Source: an uncultured bacterium
Lineage (GTDB): Bacteria > Bacillota_I > Bacilli_A > RF39 > UBA660
Direction of reading: 5' to 3'
DNA: 5,610 nucleotides
Assembly (NCBI GenBank): GCA_949285775.1
Contig: CASEAD010000086.1
Coordinates: forward strand, 1 to 5,610
The position numbers and the translations under genes were made by a program. The notes below the pieces were generated by a model. That model was not told the DNA's origin, made no database searches, and worked only from the letters and a program-made list of their open reading frames with translations. Positions 1 to 5,610 of this stretch are shown in pieces. How positions within the stretch are numbered: position 1 is the first letter of the stretch; each line of letters begins with the position of its first letter.

Positions 1-921
1 ACTTATGGAATGATCTCCAGATACGGGTTATTCCCTTTTGCCAGCAGTCTAGATCATTGTGGCGTATTAACAAGAAACGTAAAAGATGCTGCTATTGTTA
101 TAGATGCTATGAAAGGAATAGATAAAAATGATATGACTTCTTGGGATTCATCTGATATTAATTTATATAAGAAGTTAAATGGAAATGTCGAAGGAAAAAA
201 ACTATGCTATATCAAAGAACTTTGCGATATAGATATGTATCCAAATGCTAGTCAAGAATTAAAGAGTCATTTAAATAATTTTCAAAAGGCTCTAGAAAAA
301 TGTAAAGAAATTGGCCTAAAGATAGAAAGTGTATCAGTAGATAAAAAACTATTAGATGCTCTAGCATCAGTTTATGTAGTAATATCCTGCGCTGAAGCCA
401 CAAGCAATATGTCCAACTTAACAGGTATCATCTTTGGACCAAGAAGCAAAAAAGAAGATAATTACATCGATATGATAAAAGATTATCGTACTCAAAACTT
501 CTCGCCACTAATCAAAAGAAGATTCGTTATAGGATCTTATGTCCTACAAGCTCAAAACAAAGATAGATATTTCCACAATGCTCAAAAAGTAAGAAGATTA
601 CTCGTGGATAAATGGAAATCTTTGTTTAAAGAATATGATGCCGTAATATTACCTGTAGGAAGTGGCCCTGCTAAACACTTAGATGGATCTCTAGATATCT
701 TAGATGAAAATACAGCTCCTCTAGAAGAACACTTACAAATAGGTAACTTTGGAGGCTTCCCATCAATCACAATACCAGATGGTTTTATAAATGGCCTACC
801 AGTAGCACTTAATATAACAGGTGCTTGTTATGATGATGAAAACATCTTAAATATAGCATACGCCATAGAAAACACTATGAATTATAAAAACCAAATAGCA
901 AGTGAGGTGAATTATGACTAA
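1..921 (+). CDS. gatA: Glutamyl/aspartyl-tRNA amidotransferase subunit A, C-terminal part (5' end outside window)
   Basis: GatA is the glutaminase subunit of GatCAB. It hydrolyses glutamine and passes ammonia to GatB for conversion of Asp-tRNA-Asn or Glu-tRNA-Gln to Asn-tRNA or Gln-tRNA in the cytoplasm. The reading frame is open from base 1 (T-Y-G before the ATG at 10). The opening TYG..SRYGL..FASSLD block is the amidase-signature segment that sits near residue 200 of a ~485-residue protein, so the ATG at 10 is internal. The catalytic Lys and two Ser residues lie upstream of the window. Visible family landmarks are TRNVKDAA, the AEATSN block, KRRFVIGSYVL followed by AQKVRRLL, and the closing GNFGGFPSITIP..F..GLPVALNI segment. 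The usual T-P-T-x-P loop reads LPVGSGPA here, and the segment before N-F-G-G is divergent but Mollicutes-like. Its end overlaps gatB by 8 bases. Identification is secure; which tRNA it serves is inferred from the neighbours. Confidence 0.95.
   Translation, partial: TYGMISRYGLFPFASSLDHCGVLTRNVKDAAIVIDAMKGIDKNDMTSWDSSDINLYKKLNGNVEGKKLCYIKELCDIDMYPNASQELKSHLNNFQKALEKCKEIGLKIESVSVDKKLLDALASVYVVISCAEATSNMSNLTGIIFGPRSKKEDNYIDMIKDYRTQNFSPLIKRRFVIGSYVLQAQNKDRYFHNAQKVRRLLVDKWKSLFKEYDAVILPVGSGPAKHLDGSLDILDENTAPLEEHLQIGNFGGFPSITIPDGFINGLPVALNITGACYDDENILNIAYAIENTMNYKNQIASEVNYD
904..910 (+). promoter_or_regulatory. Ribosome binding site of gatB inside gatA
   Basis: GAGGTGA matches the anti-Shine-Dalgarno end of 16S rRNA and lies 3 bases before the gatB ATG at 914, within the last codons of gatA. 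Together with the 8-base overlap of the two genes it suggests translational coupling, which would keep the GatA and GatB subunits in equal amounts. Confidence 0.7.
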
Positions 922-2374
922 ATACAAAGCATTAATCGGATTAGAAATGCACTGTGAAATAAGCGAAACTAAAACAAAAGTATTCTCAAGTGCTAAAAAT
1001 TCCTATGACGATACTCCTAACAGCAACATAAGACCAGTAGATATGGGATTTCCAGGTACACTACCAGTAGTAAATAAAGAAGCCGTACGACTAGCTTTAA
1101 TGGCAAGTATAATATTAAACTGCAAACAACCAGAATATATGTACTTTGAAAGAAAAAACTATTACTATCCTGACCTACCAAAAGGTTACCAAATAACCCA
1201 AGAAACAAAACCAGCCCCTGTAGGAATATATGGTGAATTAGAGTACGATTGCAAAGATGAAACAAAAAAAGTAAGAATTAATAATATTCACCTAGAAGAA
1301 GATGCCGCCTCATTAGACCACTATGATAGCTATTCCACAATAAATTATAATAGAGCAGGAGTACCACTACTAGAACTAGTAACATACCCTGATTTTCACA
1401 GTGCTGATGAAGCAGTAGCGTTCCTAGAAACCATGCGCTCTATCTACCAATACGCAGGAATTTCTGAAGCTGATAGCAAAAAAGGTCAAATAAGATGTGA
1501 TGTCAATGTCTCAATAATGGAAATAGATAAAGATGAAACCAAAGAAGAAAATTGGGGAACCAAAGTAGAAATAAAAAATGTCAATTCTTTTGGTGGCGTA
1601 AGAGATGCAATTAACTACGAAATACAAAGACAAATAGATCTAAAAGAAGATGGAACATACGATGAAATGGAACAACAAACAAGACGTTGGGATGAAGAGA
1701 CTATGTCTACTATTTATATGCGTAGCAAAGTAGACGCCATTGACTATAAATATTTTGTTGAACCAAATATCCCCAAATTTAAAATATCTTCAAGTTGGAT
1801 AGAAGAAATAAAACAATCCATTCCTGTATTACCAAGAGAAAGAAAAGAAAAATATATTAAAGAATATGGAATAACGGATTATGATGCCAAAATAATAATC
1901 AAAGATAAAAACATAGCAGATTTTTACGAAGAAACTATAAATTTAGGAGTAAACCCCAAATCAGCATCTAATTGGCTAACAAGTAACATATTAGGATATT
2001 TAAACAAATTTGAACTAACTATCAAAGATATATCTTTAACCCCACAAATGTTAAAAGAATTAATCAAATTAGTAGAAGAAGAAAAAATATCATCTAAACA
2101 AGCTAAAAAAGTATTAACAGAATCTCTAGATACCAAGAAAAGCCCATTAGATATCGTAAAAGAAAAAAATATAACCCAAAATACTAATACAGATGAAATC
2201 CAAAAAATAGTAAACGAAGTATTAGAAGAACAACCACATACTATACAAGAATATAAAAATGGTAAAACAAACATAACTGATTTCTTAGTAGGTCAAGTAA
2301 TGAAGAAAACCAAAGGAAAAGCTAACCCAAGCATTGCAATGAATTTAATAAAACAAGAATTAGAAAGGAGATAA
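914..2374 (+). CDS. gatB: Aspartyl/glutamyl-tRNA amidotransferase subunit B
   Basis: GatB is the kinase and transamidase subunit of GatCAB. It phosphorylates the Asp or Glu carried by a misacylated tRNA with ATP and amidates it with ammonia from GatA. The 486-residue length is normal. Landmarks in order are GLEMH (9-13), PNSN...FPG.LPVVN (35-54), YYYPDLPKGYQITQ (83-96), HLEEDAA (126-132, metal and ATP-binding region), NRAGVPLLE (146-154), RCDVNVSI (194-201), GTKVEIKNVNS (215-225) and QQTRRWDE. The helical and YqeY-like tRNA-binding tail follows, ending in FLVGQVMK..KGKANP (457-472). The four positions that form a zinc-binding CxC...CxxC in many GatBs are S25, A27, R40 and D43 here, as I recall for Staphylococcus aureus GatB. 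The start is fixed by the GAGGTGA site and the family N-terminus. The gene overlaps gatA by 8 bases and is followed 3 bases later by aspS. Confidence 0.97.
   Translation: MTKYKALIGLEMHCEISETKTKVFSSAKNSYDDTPNSNIRPVDMGFPGTLPVVNKEAVRLALMASIILNCKQPEYMYFERKNYYYPDLPKGYQITQETKPAPVGIYGELEYDCKDETKKVRINNIHLEEDAASLDHYDSYSTINYNRAGVPLLELVTYPDFHSADEAVAFLETMRSIYQYAGISEADSKKGQIRCDVNVSIMEIDKDETKEENWGTKVEIKNVNSFGGVRDAINYEIQRQIDLKEDGTYDEMEQQTRRWDEETMSTIYMRSKVDAIDYKYFVEPNIPKFKISSSWIEEIKQSIPVLPRERKEKYIKEYGITDYDAKIIIKDKNIADFYEETINLGVNPKSASNWLTSNILGYLNKFELTIKDISLTPQMLKELIKLVEEEKISSKQAKKVLTESLDTKKSPLDIVKEKNITQNTNTDEIQKIVNEVLEEQPHTIQEYKNGKTNITDFLVGQVMKKTKGKANPSIAMNLIKQELERR
2364..2371 (+). promoter_or_regulatory. Ribosome binding site of aspS at the end of gatB
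   Basis: AAAGGAGA abuts the gatB stop codon (TAA at 2372) and its GGAG core lies 7 bases before the aspS ATG at 2378. This is near-ideal spacing. It leaves no room for a separate promoter or terminator, so gatB and aspS are one transcript. Confidence 0.75.
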
Positions 2375-2377
2375 ACA

Positions 2378-4120
2378 ATGGAAAATATTTACAGAACAAA
2401 ATATTGTGGACAAGTAACAGAAGAAGATATAAATATCGAAGTAAGATTATCAGGTTGGATTGAAAATATAAGAGACCATGGTGGAATAATATTTGTCGAT
2501 TTAAGAGACGAAACAGGAACAATCCAATTAGTAAGTAACGATGATAATATGTTTAATAACCTTACTAAAGAGTCAACTGTAACAGTAAAAGGTACTATTA
2601 GAAAAAGAAGTAAAGATGACTATAACCCACATATCATAACTGGAACAATAGAAGTTTTAGTTAGTAGTATAACTATACTAGGAAAATCTTTAAATGTCTT
2701 ACCATTTGAAATCATTACATCACACGAAGTAAACGAGGAACTAAGACTGAAATATAGATATCTAGATCTAAGAAATAAAAAAGTATCTAATAATATCAGA
2801 AAAAGAGCTGAAATATTAAAATTCCTAAGACAAGTAATGGATAGCCTAAATTTCTTAGAAGTACAGACACCAATTATATCCGCATCTTCTCCAGAAGGTG
2901 CCAGAGATTTCATCATACCATCAAGAAAATTTCATGGAAAATTCTATGCCTTACCCCAAGCACCACAAATATATAAAGAACTACTTATGGTAGGAGGAAT
3001 TGACAAATATTATCAAATAGCACCTTGCTTTAGAGATGAAGATACTAGAAAAGACCGTACAATGGAATTTTATCAATTAGATTTTGAAATGAGTTTTGTC
3101 GAAGAAGAGGATATTTACAAAGTAGGAGAGAAAATATTTTACGACACATTTACACATTTTTCTGACAAACAAGTATCTAAACCACCATTTAGGAGAATAC
3201 CATATAAAGAAGCTATGCTAAAATATGGAACAGACAAACCAGATCTAAGAAACCCATTAGAAATAATAGATATAAGTAACATATTTGAAAAAAGCACTTT
3301 CAAACCATTTAGAGGCGCCACAGTAAGAACTATAAAAGTAGATGACATAGGAACTAATAGTAATAGTTGGTTTAACGATATAGTAGATTACGCATCTTCC
3401 ATAGGAATGCCAGGTATTGGTTATGTAACTTTATTAGATGATAATACTTTAAAAGGACCAATAGATAAATTCCTAACTCCTGAAGAAAGAAAAAAATTAA
3501 TTAAAGATACATTTATGCAAACAAATAGTGTTTTATTCTTTATAGCAGACAGAAAAGAAAAAATAGCCAACAAATATGCAGGATTAATTAGAACATATCT
3601 AGGAAACAAAATGAACATCATAGATCAAAATAAATTTGAATTTTGTATTATCAACGATTTCCCAATGTTTGAATATAAAGAAGAAGAAAAAAAATACGAC
3701 TTCTGTCACAACCCATTTAGTATGCCAAAAGGGGGAATAGAATCCTTAAAAACAAAACCCTTAGATGATATAGAAGCCTATCAATTTGATTTTGTTTGTA
3801 ATGGTAATGAAATGTCTAGTGGTGCCTTAAGAAACTATAACTTAGAATGCTTAGAATTAGCTTTTGAAAAAGTAGGATATAGTAAAGATGTTGTCAAAGA
3901 AAAATTTAAATCCCTTTACAACGCCTTCCAATATGGAGCACCTCCTCATGGCGGAATGGCACCAGGAATTGATAGAATTGTAATGCTATTAAATGATGTC
4001 GACAACTTAAGAGAAGTTCAAGCCTTCCCACCAAGCGCTAGCGGACAAGATAACCTAATGGACGCTCCATCAACAGTAACAGAACAACAACTAAGAGAAG
4101 TACATATTAAAATAAGATAG
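2378..4120 (+). CDS. aspS: Aspartyl-tRNA synthetase, probably non-discriminating (Asp/Asn)
   Basis: This class IIb synthetase attaches aspartate to tRNA. It has 580 residues, normal for the bacterial type. An N-terminal OB-fold anticodon domain (about 1-105) contains SGWIENIRDHGG and FVDLRDETG. The catalytic core follows, with motif 1 (FLEVQTPII, 159-167), the flipping loop (SPEGARDFIIPSR, 171-183), the aspartate-binding QAPQ..K (194-200), motif 2 (FRDEDTRKDR, 218-227, with R219 and D235) and motif 3 (GIDRIVMLL, with R533). A GAD insertion domain occupies roughly 290-410. H34 in RDHGG matches the histidine of the tRNA-Asn-accepting Pseudomonas aeruginosa enzyme, where E. coli has Leu; with gatAB directly upstream this supports a non-discriminating enzyme. 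Several blocks (QAPQ, IAPCF, HNPFSMP.GG, SSGALRN, FQYGAPPHGG) resemble the alphaproteobacterial type rather than the common GGGSIRIH form. Identity is certain; tRNA specificity is inferred. Confidence 0.96.
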   Translation: MENIYRTKYCGQVTEEDINIEVRLSGWIENIRDHGGIIFVDLRDETGTIQLVSNDDNMFNNLTKESTVTVKGTIRKRSKDDYNPHIITGTIEVLVSSITILGKSLNVLPFEIITSHEVNEELRLKYRYLDLRNKKVSNNIRKRAEILKFLRQVMDSLNFLEVQTPIISASSPEGARDFIIPSRKFHGKFYALPQAPQIYKELLMVGGIDKYYQIAPCFRDEDTRKDRTMEFYQLDFEMSFVEEEDIYKVGEKIFYDTFTHFSDKQVSKPPFRRIPYKEAMLKYGTDKPDLRNPLEIIDISNIFEKSTFKPFRGATVRTIKVDDIGTNSNSWFNDIVDYASSIGMPGIGYVTLLDDNTLKGPIDKFLTPEERKKLIKDTFMQTNSVLFFIADRKEKIANKYAGLIRTYLGNKMNIIDQNKFEFCIINDFPMFEYKEEEKKYDFCHNPFSMPKGGIESLKTKPLDDIEAYQFDFVCNGNEMSSGALRNYNLECLELAFEKVGYSKDVVKEKFKSLYNAFQYGAPPHGGMAPGIDRIVMLLNDVDNLREVQAFPPSASGQDNLMDAPSTVTEQQLREVHIKIR

Positions 4121-4153
4121 AATTAATAGCATATATTATTATAAAAGAATTAT

Positions 4154-4161
4154 AAAGGAGG
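4154..4161 (+). promoter_or_regulatory. Strong ribosome binding site of the MgtC-family gene
   Basis: AAAGGAGG is a near-perfect Shine-Dalgarno sequence ending 3 bases before the ATG at 4165. The spacing is short, but this ATG directly precedes the first membrane helix expected in the family, so it decides the start. It sits in the 44-base gap after aspS, in which I see no hairpin terminator and no convincing promoter. Confidence 0.7.
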
Positions 4162-4164
4162 AAA

Positions 4165-4884
4165 ATGGATACTACAGTTTTTCTTATAAGAATAATTGCT
4201 TGCTTTATTTTAAGTACAGCAATAGGTATTGAAAGACAATGTAGACATAGAATGGTAGGTTTAAGAACAAATGTTCTAGTAAGCTTAGGAGCATTTATGT
4301 TTATGTGTATATCCTTCGGCGTAACAACTAATGATGAAACGAGAATAGCAGCACAAGTTGTATCAGGAATAGGTTTCTTAGGAGCTGGAGTAATTTTAAG
4401 AGACGGAAGTAAAGTAAAAGGATTGAATACTGCTGCTACTTTATGGTGCGTAGCGGCCATAGGTACTTTAACTGCAACAGGAATGATCTTTGAAGCAACC
4501 ATAGGTACCATCTTAGTATTAGTATCAAATATTATACTAAGATCAATATCTTACAAAATAATGAATAAAGCAAGACAACAGCAAAAAGAAAAATGCATAA
4601 TAAAAATATCTTGCAAAAAAACTTCAGAAGCCATTATCAGAGCTAACTTCTCAAAAATATTATCTGACAATAATTTAAACTTAACAAGACTAGAAAAAGA
4701 TGAAATAACTAAATACGATATAAAACTAAAAGCAACAATCATCACAACTAGACCCGGAATAATAGAGAATATTGTAAGCAATATTAGTAGTAACCCTGAT
4801 ATAATAGCCATATCTTGGGATCACAAAAAATATATAAGTTCTGATAACGAAGATATTGAAGAAGAACTAGAAGAGGATAGCTAA
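4165..4884 (+). CDS. MgtC/SapB-family inner membrane protein with C-terminal ACT-like domain
   Basis: The N-terminal half is the MgtC/SapB membrane domain, with about five predicted helices near 4-22, 34-52, 62-78, 88-106 and 109-127. It carries the family signatures AIGIERQ (19-25) with RMVGLRTNVLVSLGA (29-43), QVVSGIGFLGAGVILR (64-79) and GLNTAATLW (86-94). After a basic linker, residues ~144-222 alternate strand and helix segments in a way that fits the cytoplasmic ACT-like domain of long MgtC proteins. The tail (225-239) is very acidic. The 239-residue length is close to Salmonella MgtC. In pathogens MgtC is known for survival in macrophages and low magnesium, and has been reported to act on ATP synthase. 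In commensal and environmental bacteria the role is mostly unknown, so I give no specific function. It follows aspS by 44 bases and may be read through from the gat-aspS operon; no magnesium riboswitch fits in that gap. Confidence 0.88.
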   Translation: MDTTVFLIRIIACFILSTAIGIERQCRHRMVGLRTNVLVSLGAFMFMCISFGVTTNDETRIAAQVVSGIGFLGAGVILRDGSKVKGLNTAATLWCVAAIGTLTATGMIFEATIGTILVLVSNIILRSISYKIMNKARQQQKEKCIIKISCKKTSEAIIRANFSKILSDNNLNLTRLEKDEITKYDIKLKATIITTRPGIIENIVSNISSNPDIIAISWDHKKYISSDNEDIEEELEEDS

Positions 4885-4899
4885 AAATATCCTCTTTTA
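4868..4899 (+). terminator. Probable intrinsic terminator overlapping the end of the MgtC-family gene
   Basis: A perfect 9-base inverted repeat, AAGAGGATA (4871-4879) and TATCCTCTT (4888-4896), encloses an 8-base loop that contains the stop codon TAA (4882-4884). Three more pairs, one of them G-U, can extend the base of the stem to 4868/4899. The downstream T tract is short (TCTTTTAATATA), so termination may be incomplete. The stem is coded by the acidic tail of the protein. It would end the gat-aspS-mgtC transcript before dnaB. Confidence 0.6.
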
Positions 4900-4935
4900 A
4901 TATAGATAAAGACTAGTTCCTAAGTATAAAATACC

Positions 4936-4962
4936 TTTACTTTTTAGAACTTTTATTATAAA
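4936..4962 (+). promoter_or_regulatory. Possible sigma-A promoter for the dnaB gene
   Basis: TTTACT (4936-4941, four of six bases of TTGACA) lies 15 bases before TATAAA (4957-4962, five of six bases of TATAAT). A second -10-like TATTAT lies at 4964-4969. A promoter is expected here because a terminator-like hairpin precedes and a new gene follows, but spacing is short and such matches arise by chance in AT-rich DNA. The exact boxes are uncertain. Confidence 0.25.
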
Positions 4963-4972
4963 ATATTATCAA

Positions 4973-4977
4973 GAGGA
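4973..4977 (+). promoter_or_regulatory. Ribosome binding site of dnaB
   Basis: GAGGA lies 11 bases before the ATG at 4989, slightly longer than ideal. The in-frame GTG at 4980 is only 2 bases from this site, too close for initiation, so the ATG is preferred. Confidence 0.5.
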
Positions 4978-4988
4978 CAGTGGTTGTT

Positions 4989-5610
4989 ATGGGAAAATTG
5001 AACATATTACCAGCAGATACTTATGTAGTAGTAAATAAAAGTATTATTAATAATGAAGATAGAAAAATATTAAACATGCTATACCTACCAATAATAGGAC
5101 CGCTACCTATAATGTTGTACTTTACCTTATGGTCGGATTTAGATAAAAGTGAAATTATCAGCGAAGAGTATACTCATCACCACTTAGTTACCAATATGCA
5201 TTTATCACTAGATGAAATAGTAGAAACAAGAAGAAAATTAGAAGCCATAGGCTTACTAAAAACATTTTATAAAGAAGAAAATAATAACACCAACAGTTAT
5301 ATATATCAACTATATTCCCCAATTCCACCACACGATTTTTTTATCCATCCTATACTAAATATAGTATTATATAACAACGTAGGAAAAAAAGAGTATGACA
5401 AATTAGTAAATTATTTTAAAATGCCCAAAATAAATACATCACCTCATCAAGACATAACCGCAACATTCTCAGATGTATTTACTCCCGTCCCACTAACCTC
5501 ATACGACGTAATAAACGACAATATAAGAAAATATAACAAATTAAAACTAAATATTAATACTAATTTCGATTTCAACTTCTTAATTGATAGCCTACCAAAA
5601 CACATAGATA
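4989..5610 (+). CDS. dnaB: Replication initiation and membrane attachment protein DnaB, Firmicutes type (N-terminal part, runs off the window)
   Basis: The frame starting at ATG 4989 stays open for 207 codons to the edge. It matches, from memory, the N-terminus of the Bacillus-type DnaB/DnaD-family protein: LPADTYVVVNK (7-17), DRKILNMLYLPIIGPL (24-39), LYFTLWSDLD (43-52), THHHL (62-66), a winged-helix recognition segment around ETRRKLEAIGLLKT (79-92), then YQLYSP and FFIHPILNIVLYNNVGKKEYDKLV. In Bacillus subtilis this protein works with DnaD and DnaI to load the replicative helicase at oriC and at restart sites, and associates with the membrane. It is not the replicative helicase called DnaB in E. 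coli. The full protein is usually about 450 residues or more, so the DnaB_2 domain lies downstream of the window. It looks like the first gene of a new transcript, and dnaI often follows it in Firmicutes. The family is restricted to Firmicutes and relatives, which supports the taxonomic call. Confidence 0.88.
   Translation, partial: MGKLNILPADTYVVVNKSIINNEDRKILNMLYLPIIGPLPIMLYFTLWSDLDKSEIISEEYTHHHLVTNMHLSLDEIVETRRKLEAIGLLKTFYKEENNNTNSYIYQLYSPIPPHDFFIHPILNIVLYNNVGKKEYDKLVNYFKMPKINTSPHQDITATFSDVFTPVPLTSYDVINDNIRKYNKLKLNINTNFDFNFLIDSLPKHID

Noticed and set aside
10..12. ATG at position 10 as the start of a short amidase-like protein
   Set aside because: The frame is open upstream to base 1 and the residues across it match the internal TYG..SRYGL block of GatA, so it is an internal Met of a gene cut by the window edge.
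2378..4120. AsnRS instead of AspRS
   Set aside because: The protein has the GAD insertion domain and the bacterial AspRS motifs FRDED.R.DR and PSR..HGKFYALPQ, which AsnRS lacks.
4121..4164. A promoter for the MgtC-family gene in the gap after aspS
   Set aside because: TATTAT (4134-4139) and TATAAA (4140-4145) resemble -10 boxes, but no -35-like sequence sits at 16-18 bases upstream, and such words are common in this AT-rich DNA.
4107..4511. A 134-codon open frame on the minus strand, and other minus-strand frames within gatA, gatB, aspS and the MgtC gene
   Set aside because: They lie wholly or almost wholly opposite well-supported genes, I saw no family resemblance in them, and their hydrophobic composition is what the complement of A-rich coding sequence gives.
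1..5610. Mycoplasma-type genetic code (TGA = Trp)
   Set aside because: All eleven Trp codons in the five genes are TGG and no gene has an in-frame TGA; with such AT bias a TGA=Trp organism would be expected to use TGA for many of them.

Overview
The window is an AT-rich, low-GC stretch with every gene on the + strand. It looks like a chromosomal housekeeping region of a Firmicutes/Bacilli-type bacterium, possibly one of the uncultured, reduced-genome Bacilli close to the Mollicutes. Three things point there. The last gene encodes the Firmicutes-specific helicase-loading protein DnaB/DnaD type. GatB has the cysteine-less N-terminus I associate with Bacilli. Codon use is dominated by AGA (Arg), ATA (Ile) and AAA (Lys). 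All eleven tryptophans in the five genes are TGG, and the four visible stops are TAA, TAA, TAG and TAA. In such an AT-rich genome this argues for the standard code rather than the Mycoplasma TGA=Trp code. The placement is inference from remembered family features, not from a search.

Layout: (1) positions 1-921 hold the C-terminal ~306 residues of GatA, cut by the window edge. (2) 914-2374 is complete gatB, overlapping gatA by 8 bases. (3) 2378-4120 is complete aspS, 3 bases after gatB. (4) 4165-4884 is a complete MgtC/SapB-family membrane protein gene, 44 bases downstream with a strong ribosome binding site. (5) A hairpin with a short T tract overlaps the end of that gene, followed by ~100 bases of AT-rich spacer. 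(6) 4989 to the edge is the first 207 codons of a DnaB-type replication initiation gene.

The first three genes form one tight, translationally coupled unit for indirect aminoacyl-tRNA synthesis. An AspRS that probably charges both tRNA-Asp and tRNA-Asn makes Asp-tRNA-Asn (and some organisms also have Glu-tRNA-Gln made by GluRS). GatCAB then amidates the misacylated tRNA with ammonia released from glutamine by GatA and channelled to GatB. gatC presumably lies upstream, outside the window. The AspRS has a distinctive sequence type that I associate mainly with alphaproteobacteria, which is the most interesting point here. The MgtC-like gene has no obvious functional link but may be read through from the operon. 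The dnaB gene appears to be a separate transcription unit.

I found no mobile element, CRISPR array, tRNA/rRNA, phage or defence genes. I see no clear evidence of an undescribed system; the findings are modest.
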